The notes: generated by a model not told the origin, from the letters alone. A stretch of 64,000 nucleotides of DNA from Paracoccus mutanolyticus (GCF_003285265.1 NZ_CP030239.1:62001-126000), one strand, 5' to 3'; shown: positions 29,215-38,596, numbered from the stretch's first letter. Made by a program: numbers and translations.

Positions 29215-29641
29215 ATGACGAAGCAAAGATCCACCCGGCCGGCCCATCGCGGTCTTGCGCTCTGGCTGGGCGATGCGCTCCTAGCCGCCGGGACGCCCTC
29301 GGCCGAGCCCCAAATTCCGCCAGTCGCACCTGACCAGCCGCCGCGCGCGGCCTTCCGCACGGCACGGCGCGCCTGGCACCGCGCCTGGCAACGCTATCGC
29401 GCCCAGACCAGCGCGCCGCCGCCTGCGGCTTCGAGCCACCGAACCCGGCCGCGCTGCACTGGCCAGGGTGGATGCGCTTCTGGTCCGCATCGATGAGATC
29501 GAAGCCAGTCTGGCCAAGACGCCCGCCCGCACCCGCGCCGAGCTGCGTATCAAGATCGAGGTGCTCTCCCTCGATGGCGCACTCAGGCCAGAGTTCCTGG
29601 ACTCCGTGAGGGAAGATGTCGAACATATGCTCCTAACATAA
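29215..29641 (+). CDS. Hypothetical protein, one frameshift
   Basis: The ATG at 29215 follows an AAGGATGAG site and starts MTKQRSTRPAHRGLALWLGD. After a shift near 29430 the frame continues RVDALLVRIDEIEASLAKTP and ends SVREDVEHMLLT with TAA at 29639-29641. About 141 residues are expected, helical and charged (possible coiled coil). It follows the protease gene on the same strand and may be the last gene of that cluster. Confidence 0.5.
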
Positions 29642-29659
29642 TTTGGCTCGATCCTCGCC

Positions 29660-29880
29660 CCTTGGGCGCGTATCATGGTGCTATCGACCATCTGAAGCTT
29701 GTCAGGCGATTTCCGCATGGTTCAGAGCGTCCAGGATATGCTCCCACAGCCCGACCAGCGTCCAGCGGCGGAACTGGCGGTAGACCGACGACCACTTGTC
29801 AAACTCTTCAGGAAGGTCACGCCACGGCGCTCCCGTCCGCGCTATCCAGATAATACCATCCAGAAAAAGACGATGATTGG
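29660..29880 (-). mobile_element. IS5-family transposase, N-terminal fragment
   Basis: The minus strand reads FLDGIIWIARTGAPWRDLPE, EFDKWSSVYRQFRRWTLVGL and WEHILDAL. After one shift comes LQMVDSTMIRA, where the first catalytic Asp (D of VDST) of IS5/IS427-group transposases lies. The remaining DDE core is absent. Confidence 0.85.
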
Positions 29881-29904
29881 ATGGCTTGCGCCTATTCGGC
29901 TGTT

Positions 29905-30045
29905 ATCCCGCCTTGCCGACTTTCTGCCCTGGGCGGCACTGGTCGCGCCTGGCGTGGTGCTGAACAAGGACGGTTCGTTCCAGCGCACGGCGAAGTTTCG
30001 CGGACCGGATCTGGACTCTGCCGTCGCGGCCGAATGGCTGCGCAC
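29905..30045 (+). pseudogene. Conjugal transfer ATPase TrbE/VirB4, N-terminal fragment
   Basis: The frame LADFLPWAALVAPGVVLNKD then GSFQRTAKFRGPDLDSAVAA is the characteristic N-terminus of TrbE-type T4SS ATPases. The Walker motifs are not present. With the VirB9/TrbG and relaxase pieces, it is evidence for a conjugative element among the source DNAs. Confidence 0.8.
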
Positions 30046-30143
30046 GGCGACGCATCCCCGTTTCCGAAAAGTGGCGGCGCTGATCCGGGAACAGGCCGGT
30101 CGAGAAATGCAGGTCTGGCCGCAATCCTTGGCCGAATGCCCTG

Positions 30144-30572
30144 CTATGCGGGCAGTTCCTTCAGCGGATTTGCATAGGGCACGCCGAGCGGCGCGAAATG
30201 CCGCTCGTTGGCGGTCAGCACCGTCAGGCCATGCGCGGCAGCCGTCGCCGCGATGGCGATGTCCTCGAAGCCCGGACCATGGGCACGCGCCTGGTCGAGG
30301 ATCGCCCCGGCCTGACGAGCCTCCTCGATGCCGAAAGCGAGGATCCGGCTGGCGTAGAAATGCTCGACCGCAGCGAGCCAGCGGCGCAGCGCCGGGGCCT
30401 TGCTGCTGGCGCCGATCCTGACCGCCCGGGCGATGCCGGCCTCGATCTCGGCGATGGTGATGGCCGAGAGATAGAGCCGGTCGCTGTGGACGCGCATCCA
30501 TGCAGCGAGAACATCGGTGTCTCGCCTCGTCGGCGCGGAGGCCGAAACGATGTTGGTATCGAGCAGGTACAA
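30144..30572 (-). CDS. PIN-domain toxin (VapC-like)
   Basis: This intact 142-residue PIN ribonuclease carries the acidic metal-binding residues expected of the family: Asp5 in LLDTNIVSA, Glu in ITIAEIEAGIA, Asp in GFEDIAIAATA and a C-terminal LTANERHF. The likely start is a TTG at 30572 giving MYLLDTNIVSA, only three bases after the antitoxin stop, so translation is coupled. Family members cleave tRNA or rRNA until bound by the antitoxin. It is one of very few complete genes in the patchwork region. Confidence 0.85.
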   Translation of the reverse strand: MYLLDTNIVSASAPTRRDTDVLAAWMRVHSDRLYLSAITIAEIEAGIARAVRIGASSKAPALRRWLAAVEHFYASRILAFGIEEARQAGAILDQARAHGPGFEDIAIAATAAAHGLTVLTANERHFAPLGVPYANPLKELPA

Positions 30573-30575
30573 GAT

Positions 30576-30827
30576 TCAGAGGCTCGTATCCCGCAGCGCG
30601 CGTGCAGGCTTGCGGGTGCGTTCAGGGATATCCTCCGGCTGGCCGGGAAAGGCCAGCAGCAGGTCGGCGAAATCCGGAACTCGCGAGATGCGCTGCCATT
30701 CCTCGAAGGAGAGCAGCACCGCCTCCTTGCGGCCGTGCCGGGTGATGACCGTCGGCTCGCCGGCCACGGCCTGATCGACCACGGCGGAGAGCGTCGCCTT
30801 CGCATCCCTGAGCTGGAGTTCCTTCAT
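30576..30827 (-). CDS. Phd/YefM-family antitoxin
   Basis: An antitoxin of 83 residues starts MKELQLRDAKATLSAVVDQA at 30827 behind GAGGAACGG. The Phd/YefM N-terminal DNA-binding fold is followed by VAGEPTVITRHGRKEAVLLS, and the C-terminal tail wraps the toxin. An upstream in-frame ATG would add five residues and is less likely. It precedes the P IN toxin gene and probably represses the pair through the dyad at 30842-30859. Confidence 0.85.
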   Translation of the reverse strand: MKELQLRDAKATLSAVVDQAVAGEPTVITRHGRKEAVLLSFEEWQRISRVPDFADLLLAFPGQPEDIPERTRKPARALRDTSL

Positions 30828-30841
30828 GGCCGTTCCTCGCA

Positions 30842-30859
30842 ATGACTATATGTAGTCAT
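30842..30859 (-). promoter_or_regulatory. Operator-like inverted repeat of the toxin-antitoxin pair
   Basis: ATGACTA - TATG - TAGTCAT is a perfect 7-bp dyad 15 bases upstream of the antitoxin start, in an AT-rich spot. Such dyads are the usual autorepression sites of Phd/YefM antitoxins. Confidence 0.65.
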
Positions 30860-30898
30860 ATTGATGGCAACACCGGCCGTCAAGGTGATCGCCCTACT

Positions 30899-31054
30899 CT
30901 CCAGCCCTCGCTTCCGGCCGAAGCTCCAGTCCACGCCACCATCGCCACGCGCGACACCGGAGACATGCTGACCCAGATGCCGTTCGAGCGAGGGCGTCCA
31001 CGGCACCAGCTTGAAGCCGAGCCCGTCGTCGATCATGGCAAAGCGGCCGGAGGC
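30899..31054 (-). pseudogene. Relaxase (VirD2-like, DUF3363) C-terminal fragment
   Basis: The frame SGRFAMIDDGLGFKLVPWTP then LERHLGQHVSGVARGDGGVD and WSFGRKRGL matches the very end of rhizobial/Rhodobacter plasmid relaxases with a DUF3363 domain. About 52 residues are present. It is fused in frame behind a helix-turn-helix piece. Confidence 0.65.
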
Positions 31055-31057
31055 CAG

Positions 31058-31321
31058 GGCGAATAGCCGGCGGCAGGTGACCCCGATGCGGGTGACGAGT
31101 TCCGCCTGGCTCAAGCCCGTAGCGCGGTGCCGCGCGGCCAGCGCGGTCGCCGCCTGTGCACGACCCGGCGCCCAACCCCAGCGCACGCCCAGCACCGCCG
31201 TCACTGCGATAAGGGCGTGGAAACCCCCTTCACCCCGCTCGAGCGCCCCGAGCGCCGGCAGGCTGATCTGCGCCATGGAGGCGACATCGGCCTGTGTCAG
31301 CCCGGGCACGGCGCGTCGCAC
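31058..31321 (-). pseudogene. XRE-type helix-turn-helix fragment
   Basis: Two helix-turn-helix-like segments are seen: LTQADVASMAQISLPALGAL and ATGLSQAELVTRIGVTCRRL. The first is a normal XRE repressor motif. The frame passes without a stop into the relaxase piece, so the original C-terminus is gone. Confidence 0.5.
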
Positions 31322-31535
31322 AGAGAAGAACCATGTCAGGAATTCTTGCTATTTCCAGTGACAAAAAGGAAAGGATTCTTGACACCATCTGCATCACCTT
31401 GATTGGGGGCGCCAGAGAGGAGCGTCAAAAAGGGCGGAGAGCGTGTGATCACTGCTGGTTGCAACACTTACGAAAGCCGAGCACTGACATCAAGCTTCTC
31501 ATCCTCGGCTTCCCGAACTCACATGCCTTGGCGGC

Positions 31536-32200
31536 TCAGCCTGGGATTGCCGCTATTAGGCCCCGGATGCCGATCAGGGAGATCATGCGCTTGATATTGT
31601 AGGCAAGGACATTCAGCGCCATTTCCGTTCGGACGTTTGCCAGCCTTCGTGTCAGGAAGTGGGGGTGCCCCATCCAGGCTTATGGCCGGCGAGGATCTCG
31701 CCACCGCTGAAATAGCCTTTGTCGGCCAGGATATGCAGGTCGTCGCGCCGGAGGGCAGTCTTCGCGGCACCCGCCATGGAGGCAAGCTGATCACGATCAT
31801 GGCCCTGATTGGTGACCTCATGCGTCACGATCAGATGGGTCTCGGCATCGACAACGCTTTGAACGTTGTAGCCCACATGCCCACTATGCTGCGCCCGCGT
31901 GGCCATGGCGCGGGCGTCCGGATCCGTCAGTGATATCTGCCCATCCGGCGCCGTTTCCAGCTCCCGGCGCAGTGTTATCATACGGTCCATTTCCAGCCGG
32001 ACGCGATGATAACGGCTGGTCAGATGGGCGACTTTTTCGGCGCGTGCCTCGCCGGTTTCCTGCCGATCCGCTCGCTCGGCCTCCTCGATATAGCGGCCGA
32101 CCTCCTGCTCCAGATGTGCCAGGCGGCTGGCGATCTTCGCCTTGGTGAAGTTCCGGTCGCGATGCTTGCGGCCTTGAACTTCATGCCGTCGACAGCAACG
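31536..32200 (-). mobile_element. IS1182-family transposase, internally deleted
   Basis: The long frame NFTKAKIASRLAHLEQEVGR ... EKVAHLTSRYHRVRLEMDRM ... HSGHVGYNVQSVVDAETHLI ... DLHILADKGYFSGGEILA is the IS1182 core, with the DDE residues around NVQSVVD and LADKGYF. It is cut there. A separate C-terminal piece, MALNVLAYNIKRMISLIG to IAAIPG with a stop at 31536, follows after a gap. The N-terminus is frameshifted. No terminal repeats were seen. Confidence 0.85.
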
Positions 32201-32390
32201 CGTCGCCCCGGCGCGCTCCCCAACCGGAGCTCCGTCGAAACGCTCGATCACAGCCTCGACCAACTGTAAGCTACCAGTCGCAGGCATAGGCGTAGAACTA
32301 GGCGTAGACATGAAACCCCGGCGTCAGAACAACGCCAGCAGCCTATCCCAGACCGGCAACGCCGCTAACCCACGGGGTCTCCTTGCCGCT

Positions 32391-32507
32391 TACCTTTTTG
32401 CCTCCAGGGCCGAGAATGAGACTGGAGGCTGCCGACAAAAAATCGCGTTCCACAACCAACTGGCCGATCTTGGCATGCAGCTTCTCGACCTCGCCCGCAG
32501 AAATCTG
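32391..32507 (-). mobile_element. IS3-family OrfA fragment
   Basis: The frame AGEVEKLHAKIGQLVVERDF then LSAASSLILGPGGKK is the leucine-zipper/C-terminal region of IS3 OrfA (typical ELHAKIGQLxVERDFL). About 39 residues are present. Confidence 0.8.
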
Positions 32508-32536
32508 CAGCAGTGCGGCGGCCACGGCTCACTCGG

Positions 32537-32710
32537 GTTGCGGATGATGGTCATCGCTAGATCGGCGAACTCCTCGGGTTTCCCGAACCGCCGCGGGAAC
32601 GGAATCGTGTCGATCACCGCCTGACGAACTTCTTCCGTCATGGCATCGACCATGGCCGTTCCCATCAGGCCCGGCGCGATCGCAGCAACGCGGATGCCAT
32701 GAGAAAGCGA
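32537..32710 (-). pseudogene. Short-chain dehydrogenase C-terminal fragment
   Basis: The frame GIRVAAIAPGLMGTAMVDAM then TEEVRQAVIDTIPFPRRFGK and PEEFADLAMTII is the post-catalytic region of SDR enzymes close to 3-hydroxyacyl-CoA dehydrogenase type 2 (PG-motif and FPxRxGxPEEFA). The YxxxK catalytic pair is absent. Confidence 0.8.
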
Positions 32711-32844
32711 ATCAGCGTCTTTCCGCAGAATATTATTGCAAGCCGACCAGCACGTCAGACATTGAGATGGAAGGATCCTAAGTTGCAATCCAGTCACAAT
32801 ACCGATAAAGAAAATACCGACAAACAATGTTGCAAGGCAGGATT

Positions 32845-32993
32845 CACCACCGGACGACCGACCCCTTCTGCCAGACCAGCACCCGGTCGCGAATGCGGAA
32901 AAGCAGCGTGATGAGGCCCGAGCACATCGCGGCCATCACAAACAGCGCCGCATACATGTTGGCATAGGCGGCCCAGCCCTGCGCCCATTGCAT
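32845..32993 (-). pseudogene. ABC permease C-terminal fragment (nitrate/sulfonate type, tentative)
   Basis: The minus strand reads WAAYANMYAALFVMAAMCSG and LITLLFRIRDRVLVWQKG, then stops. One transmembrane helix followed by a basic RxxDRxLxWxKG tail is common in SsuC/TauC-type permeases. Confidence 0.55.
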
Positions 32994-33867
32994 GCTAGCC
33001 AAGGCCAGCCTGCCGGCCACGCGCATGCACAGGGCTGCACCAATGACCCGGAGGCGACGGCGTGACGCGAGATCAGCGGAAGACACGTCGTGTACGGAAA
33101 CAGTGTAGATATCCGTGAACCAAGGAATCCGCAGCTTGCCCGCGGTGAGGTTCACGCCCCTGCGAATCCGACCCCGTCTAGAAGAGGCCGACCCAGAGCA
33201 TTCGCGCTGGCGATGCACCATGAGGCACACGGCCATGCATGACATGGCCACGGCCACGACGATGACGTTGCGGAAACTGATGCGAGATCGAAGACCAAAC
33301 TCGCTCCAACGAAACCGTCATCGTCAGTCTACCGGGTAACCTGTACAGCGCCGAAGAGCCGAAGACATGCTTCCTGAGTGGAGCTTGACGAAGGACAATT
33401 TCCAGACCGAGCGCGGACAGCAGGTGTACGACTCCGAAAGCGCCAATACTGCTCAGGGCAGCGCTCTCCGCAATCAGGCCGAGGCCATGCGGTTCATGCC
33501 CACACGCCAAGAATCTAACCGACGTGCTAGGCCCGCCAATCCGTGAACATATGCGGCACGACGTACGACGGCGGCGACGAAACCTCTCAGCAAGAATCTG
33601 ATCACATGCCGAGACCGCGTCCCTTCCCACGTTCTTCCCTCATAACCCTTTCCCGGTAAAGCTTGCCAATGCCTGGATCCTGCCGAAGTTCGACCGCGCC
33701 CACTGCGCTATCTGCGCCGGCAGGACATTACACCGCACGTCCTCGCGATTTCCAAGCCGCCAATGGAACATGGTCATGGTGGGAAGGCCGCGGATCCCGC
33801 AACGGTCGGTGATCAGCGTTCAGCTTCCGCGTTCGAGCGATACATCGCACAGGATCGGCACAACCCC
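32994..33867. other. Unassigned, somewhat lower GC
   Basis: This is about 870 bases with no recognised product. Minus-strand runs such as LSSIGAFGVVHLLSALGLEI (near 33450) look protein-like. No RNA gene or clear promoter was seen. Confidence 0.4.
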
Positions 33868-33999
33868 GATCTGCGCCGCAAGGCCTACACCGCCATCGCA
33901 GCGAAGATGGCCCGCACCATTCACGCCGTGATCAAATCCGGCGAACCCTATCGCCCCTTCTTCGAGGGGGCGAGCCCAGGCGGAAGGACCCCTCTCTGA
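33868..33999 (+). mobile_element. IS110-family transposase C-terminal fragment
   Basis: The frame LRRKAYTAIAAKMARTIHAV and IKSGEPYRPFFEGASPGGRT is the authentic C-terminus of IS110-type transposases, with TGA at 33997-33999. It is a different segment of the protein from the slice at 21190-21306. Confidence 0.8.
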
Positions 34000-34134
34000 A
34001 CAGGGCGGCGACGCAGCCGTGCATCTTGGGATGCTGCCCGCGCAAATGCGGGGCCGTGGCTTGCATGATCTGGGTCTGGATATCGGCGACGGTCTGGGCA
34101 TCCTGTGCTTCACGGCGGGCCTCGTGTCGGCGAG

Positions 34135-34290
34135 GGCACGCTGACCATTCCGCCGCAGGAGTTCGATACGCCCGAACGCCGCGCCCGGGGCGAGGGCCTG
34201 CGCTTTTCGCCCTGGCACGCCCTGGCGGCGCATCGTCCCCTGGGAGAGATCAACGCCGTGCGGCGCGTGGTCTATCCGGCCAGCCAGCGC
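34135..34290 (+). pseudogene. Catalase-family C-terminal fragment
   Basis: The frame [20 protein letters not shown] and [12 protein letters not shown] matches the region near the end of catalase-like haem proteins (typical LxFSPWHxLxAHRPLGxI...RRxVYxxS). A possible minus-strand catalase-like piece (QATAPHLRGQHPKMHGCV) lies just to the left. Confidence 0.65.
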
Positions 34291-34304
34291 GCGCCCATGT
34301 CGGC

Positions 34305-34465
34305 GCAACCGGGCCAGGTCCAGGCCGGCGGCCTCGGTGCCGTCGACCAGGCTGACGACCTTGGGTCCGGGCAGGCCGCGGGCCACCGCCTCGACCTGGG
34401 CGATGGTGCGGATGCCATCGACGAAGGTCAGGTCCCCCCTCCCGGCAATCGGCGGTCGCGTTCCA
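34305..34465 (-). pseudogene. Isocitrate lyase/PEP mutase-family fragment
   Basis: The frame [20 protein letters not shown] then [19 protein letters not shown] matches 2-methylisocitrate lyase/PEP-mutase enzymes (typical TxxxVxxxVxxVPxPxxxNxVxG). About 50 residues are present. Confidence 0.6.
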
Positions 34466-34569
34466 CGGCGGATACGAAGCTTCCATCATCTGGCCGAGTC
34501 GCGGTTCGACCGGACCCAGCACGGAGATTTCCGCATGACTGACGAAATCAACAGCCGCCGCGCGTTCCG

Positions 34570-34845
34570 GGTTCCTCGCCGCAGGCATCGTGCGGCACGA
34601 AAACCGTGACATTGCGTGGTGCCATGGATCACGATGTCCAGGTCGGCGGGCGTCAGCCCCGCGTCGTGCAGCACGATGTCGATGCCATCCAGGATTGCCT
34701 GTTCCGGCGCGCTGTAATTGGTCAGCACCTTGGTCGAATACATGGTGCCGCGGCAATCCAACGCGATGTCTGTAACGTGCCGACCGATATCGGCACCCGG
34801 CTTTCGCGCATCCGCACGAAGACCGGCCTCAAATCCCTTCGCCTC
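34570..34845 (-). pseudogene. Hydantoinase A/oxoprolinase-family N-terminal fragment
   Basis: The minus strand reads GADIGRHVTDIALDCRGTMY (degenerate GGTFTD phosphate motif), STKVLTNYSAPEQAILDGID and LTPADLDIVIHGTT, where HGTT is the family's second conserved motif. The frame then leaves the family. This family is also represented at 56-61 kb. Confidence 0.8.
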
Positions 34846-34849
34846 CAGA

Positions 34850-34955
34850 TACTGCTTGGTGATCTCGGCAACCAGAATGTTCTGGATGAACGCCTTTGAT
34901 CCCAGCTTGATCGGTTCAGCATCAAAGCCATGGATTTCACGCTGCCTATCCTTCG
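34850..34955 (-). pseudogene. ABC glycine-betaine/osmoprotectant-type binding-protein fragment
   Basis: The frame EPIKLGSKAFIQNILVAEIT then KQYLEAKGFEAGL resembles the N-terminal lobe of OpuAC/OsmF-like receptors (typical IxVGSKxFTEQxILxxmxxxyLEAxGF). About 35 residues are present. Confidence 0.6.
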
Positions 34956-34984
34956 CCCATCCGGCAGGAAGCCGTATATTCCCT

Positions 34985-35240
34985 CGTCGCCTCCCAGACC
35001 GAGGGCGTGACGGCAGGCCCGAGACCGACAGCGCCAGACCGACGAAGCCGCCGATCACCGCGCCCCAGGTGGTGCAGTCCTTCCACAGGACCGACATGAA
35101 CAGCACCGGGAAGATGACCGATGGCGAAGCCAGCCGCCACGGCGCGCAAGCGGACCTCGAAGAACAGCAGGGACCACCAGCAGCAAGGTCGGGTCAACCC
35201 CGCCCGAGAGGCGTTCGCCCAGATCCGGGCTGAGCCAACC
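34985..35240 (-). pseudogene. Sodium:solute symporter fragment (acetate permease-like), frameshifted
   Basis: The frame VLFMSVLWKDCTTWGAVIGG and FVGLALSVSGL, followed in another frame by AVTPSVWEA, matches the C-terminal half of ActP-type sodium symporters (typical LFWKRxTTxGAxxGGxxGL). Two or more frame shifts are present. Confidence 0.65.
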
Positions 35241-35985
35241 CACACCCCCGCGATCGCGCCGATGCTCCGACGGCAGCGCGGTCGGGGTCGGCGGTCAGCG
35301 GCGAGGGCATGCGCCCGTTGCCGGTGAACTCGAACAGCTGCTGGAAGGTCGCGAACGGGGTCAGCTGGGTCGAGCCGGCGACGGCCGTGCCGAAGAAGCG
35401 GTCCCTCATTTGAGTCCATGAGAGAAGCCAACCCGCGTGCAGGAAGATCTTGGTCAGGAACGGCGTCCAATCGGACGGGGCGAGAGACGGAGCTGACCGA
35501 AGACGCGCGACGGCACCAGCAGCGAAGTCGAACAGGATCCGGTTGAGCTGCATGCGGCGGCAGGCCGCTCTGGTCAGAGGACAGCGGAAGCCTGATCGCG
35601 ACGACTGACCCGGAGAGCCGGGGGTGGTATCTGCGAGCAGGAATGGTCATGGAAATCATACGGACACGTGCTGGCGCAGACCTTTCATGTGCTGGCCGTC
35701 ATCACACTGTCGATGCTGGCGTCAAGTCAGACCCGTCAACATAACCGAACTGGCCATCAGTGGCGGGGATGGATTCGACCGAGTCTTCTGGTCCGGATCG
35801 AAACTCTCCCTGAAGCTGGTTGACGGATTCTGGACGCTGCTTTCATTCTACACGCATCTTGAGAGGCGGCGATCGGGTAATCCGGTCGCCGCCTTCTAGT
35901 AAATCCCGCAATTTCAAAGCCCGGAATAAAGCGCTGGCACGGTTGATCGCGCTCCCCCAGCTTCATCGAGCACGACATAGTGCCA
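35241..35985. other. Unassigned patchwork
   Basis: A minus-strand run, FFGTAVAGSTQLTPFATFQQ (near 35330-35390), and a plus-strand run, MVMEIIRTRAGADL (35645), look coding but are not recognised. Confidence 0.35.
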
Positions 35986-35987
35986 GC

Positions 35988-36128
35988 CTGCCGCTCTGCG
36001 AAGTGCACGGCGCTGTCGCGATCCGGAAACTTCAGCCGAATCGGACGATAGGGATCGCCGCTGGACGTGTATCCCATCAGCGGCTCGATCTGCGGCGGCC
36101 GGGACGGCTCGAACTCGAGGACGCAGTG
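35988..36128 (-). pseudogene. ETC complex I subunit (NDUFS4-like) fragment
   Basis: The frame LEFEPSRPPQIEPLMGYTSS then GDPYRPIRLKFPDRDSAVHF and AERQ is the conserved core of the 'ETC complex I subunit conserved region' family, an accessory NADH dehydrogenase subunit typical of alphaproteobacteria and mitochondria. About 47 of around 100 residues are present. Confidence 0.8.
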
Positions 36129-36389
36129 TTGGGCCGAGGCGCCGATGTCATCGCGGTCGGGCAGGACGGTAGATGATTACCTCGGCACGTCTAGGGCAAA
36201 GCAAACATCGCTTATCCCGGAGTGTGCAAATACGGGAGGAAATTATGACGGCATGTGCCGCAGCCCGAGCTGGTGCTGCTATAATGAAATTCAAAAATGC
36301 CCCATTTGGAAGTATTCGCCTCGAATTCACCGGCACTGGATTAGCTGAAGTCGACCAAGGCAGCTGCTTGCAAGAGCCGACCGGATCGA
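36129..36389. other. No recognisable gene
   Basis: This is a short lower-GC stretch without an assigned product. Confidence 0.4.
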
Positions 36390-36530
36390 TATCGTGGGAT
36401 CGGCGACGGCATCACCGTGCTGTGCGAGCCCAACGAGTTTGGCAAATCCACCTTCTTCGACGCGCTCCATGCGCTGTTCTTCGAACGCCACCGCGCCACG
36501 CGCTCGGCCGTCAAGGCCTTGTGGCTGAGA
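36390..36530 (+). pseudogene. YhaN-like AAA ATPase N-terminal fragment
   Basis: The frame DGITVLCEPNEFGKSTFFDA and LHALFFERHRATRSAVKAL carries the P-loop variant EPNEFGKST, as in YhaN/SbcC-like chromosome ATPases. The remainder of the protein is absent. Confidence 0.75.
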
Positions 36531-36850
36531 AGACGCAGTTCATCGATCAGCTTCGCATCGTGCCTTGCGGTTCCACGATCTCTGCGACCTTCTCGATCAG
36601 GCCATGTAAATGTCGCATTGCTCCGGGAGCGATCGATGAACGTCGCTGCCGTGCAACCAATCGGTCTGGCGATTGAGAAGCGCCGCGGTCAGAATGATCG
36701 TCACGACAGCGCCGAGGAAGATGAGCGTCATCTCCGCGCGAAAGGCAGTATGACTTCAGCAAGATAAATCGAACGAAAAACGAAAACGATGCCGATGCCC
36801 AGAGGCAGCGGGCACGCCACCGGACGACGAGGGACCGAGCGATCCGCCCT
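36531..36850. other. Unassigned patchwork
   Basis: A minus-strand run, LIFLGAVVTIILTAALLNRQ (near 36680-36740), is a plausible single transmembrane helix of unknown origin. Confidence 0.35.
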
Positions 36851-37048
36851 TACAATGTCGGTAACGGGGGCATGCACGGCCACATCGGTCGTCAGGCAAT
36901 GCGTGTCGGTTTCGCAGGCGATGCGGATCGGAATATCCTGCGAGCCCTCGATGAAGCTGCCCGAGGTGCAACCGTAAAGAATGACCTCGGGCCGGGTCCG
37001 CATCAGGGACCGCGCCGCCGGCAAGGCCTCATCGCCCATCTCAAGCAC
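36851..37048 (-). pseudogene. Maleate isomerase/Asp-Glu racemase-family fragment
   Basis: The frame RTRPEVILYGCTSGSFIEGS and QDIPIRIACETDT holds the first catalytic-cysteine motif (GCTSGSF) of maleate cis-trans isomerase/arylmalonate decarboxylase-type enzymes. About 66 codons are coherent. Confidence 0.65.
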
Positions 37049-37134
37049 AGCGAGGCGACCGGGTCAGGCCGGCGGCGTCAGTCCGGCGCACCGCGCGAGC
37101 GGTGCCCGAGGAGGATCATCATCACCCCGAAGAC

Positions 37135-37240
37135 CGCGGCGTGGCCGATCTGGCAGCGATAGCGAAGCGGCCGCGCGTCGCGCACTTCGGACAGAACCCC
37201 TTGGCAGTGCGGGCAGGCCGCCAGATCAGCGCGAGATTCG
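37135..37240 (-). pseudogene. CheB-associated zinc-ribbon fragment
   Basis: The frame LAACPHCQGVLSEVRDARPL and RYRCQIGHA matches the CPxCxGxL...RxRCxxGHA tail of chemotaxis protein-glutamate methylesterases. Confidence 0.6.
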
Positions 37241-37478
37241 ACCTGCACACAAGCCGGGGGAGTGGCTTCCGGACATGTCGACACGGACCAGAATGTCGCT
37301 TCCGCGTCATCATACGAGAATGGCAAGCACAAGCGTCAGACACGAAGGCACAAGCCATGACGACTTTGTTGACAGCCAAGGCGCAAATCGCGATCAGCCA
37401 GCCCCAGCCGATGCTGGACCAGTTGTGCAACCACCTTGTCGAGCACGGCGCAGGCCACGCTCGGCAGGACAAGCGCCA

Positions 37479-37555
37479 CGATCTGCGCTTGCCCAGCGAT
37501 TGCGTCAGGTGGGTGTGGGTGTCGACAAAGCCGGGCATGAGCAGGGGCCAGGCAC
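37479..37555 (-). pseudogene. Amidohydrolase fragment
   Basis: The frame WPLLMPGFVDTHTHLTQSLG contains the first metal motif (PGFVDTHxH) of the amidohydrolase superfamily (guanine deaminase/chlorohydrolase type). Only about 25 residues are present. Confidence 0.6.
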
Positions 37556-37845
37556 CTGTTGCGCACGACAGCCACCAGTTCCCGGACAGGCTGCACATGC
37601 ATGTCCTGCATCGTGTCGGATTGGTTTAGCAGACGCCTGTCGTCATTGATCCCTCCCCTGTTCAGGTATCCACTCCGTAGTGCCGATTGTCTCCGCGCCG
37701 GCCAGGGCGGCCGCCACGCGGCGGCGGTCATGACCGCTTGAGCCAGACACTGGTCCGGGCAAGCGCCCTGTCCACGGGCGCGCGCCCCGTTGCCTCGCCG
37801 ATCAACCCGGCTCGACCAGCGTGCCGCGCAGTGTCTCCGACCGCG
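37556..37845. other. No recognisable gene
   Basis: This is patchwork without an assigned product. Confidence 0.35.
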
Positions 37846-38043
37846 TTCTCTGCAGATCTTGAACACTTCCGCCTGAGTGAGACCCAGGATGCGCGACCCC
37901 GGTTCTGCCCGGATGCGGTCCTTGACCACCGCATCGATCAGATCCTCGCCGACCCGGGCGAAGATCTGGGTCTCGGACCCCGTGGGTTCGGTCACGACGA
38001 CCGCGACGGGAATGCCGTCGTCGGCGATGCCGATATCCAGCAT
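37846..38043 (-). pseudogene. Sugar ABC ATPase (UgpC/MalK) C-terminal fragment
   Basis: The frame VVVTEPTGSETQIFARVGED then LIDAVVKDRIRAEPGSRI matches the regulatory TOBE domain of MalK/UgpC ATPases (typical ExxGxExxxxxxxxGxxxxxxxxxxRxxxxxG). The ATPase core is absent. Confidence 0.7.
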
Positions 38044-38174
38044 AGCACTTCGTCGGGCTGGTTGAGCTCGTCACGCCGCCGCCTCGTGGTTCCGCCGGGG
38101 CCCGGTTCCGTTCGATGGAGGCGGCACCTCAGGCACGGCGCGGCGGGCGGCGCGGGATTCCTCCTCGATGGTCT

Positions 38175-38321
38175 CAGAAGCCCCGGATTGCCCGCCGCCA
38201 GCGTCGGATAGTCCAGCCCGAAGCGGGCCAGCCCCCCGACCTTGAAATTCTCGATCACCACATCCGCGTCGCGGACCAACGCGCGCAGCCGCGCTAGATC
38301 CTCGGCATCGGTGTGATAGAT
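38175..38321 (-). pseudogene. CaiB/BaiF-family CoA-transferase fragment
   Basis: The frame EDLARLRALVRDADVVIENF and KVGGLARFGLDYPTLAAGNP is the highly conserved DVVIENFKxGxxxRxGLDY region of family-III CoA transferases. The catalytic Asp lies a little further on and is not included. Confidence 0.85.
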
Positions 38322-38596
38322 CGACCGAGGTGATCCCCGATTGGTCAAAGAAGGCTGGCGCCGGTCCGCTTCCGCCGCATCCCGCGCGGGCGGCAGCGGG
38401 GCGCCGATCCGGCGCCGCGGGCGGGACGCTGCACAGGTTCGTCCTGAAGCGGGCCAAGGCCGATCGACTGGTGGCCAGGTCGGCAAAGGCCTTGCGCCAG
38501 ACCGCCTCGACGATCTGCTTCGGCCCACAGCTGATCCTCGGCGAATTGCACGTCGGGATAGGGATGGTCCTGCCTCTTGTCTCGAGGCAGCGGCCT
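38322..38596. other. No recognisable gene
   Basis: This is patchwork without an assigned product. Confidence 0.35.
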
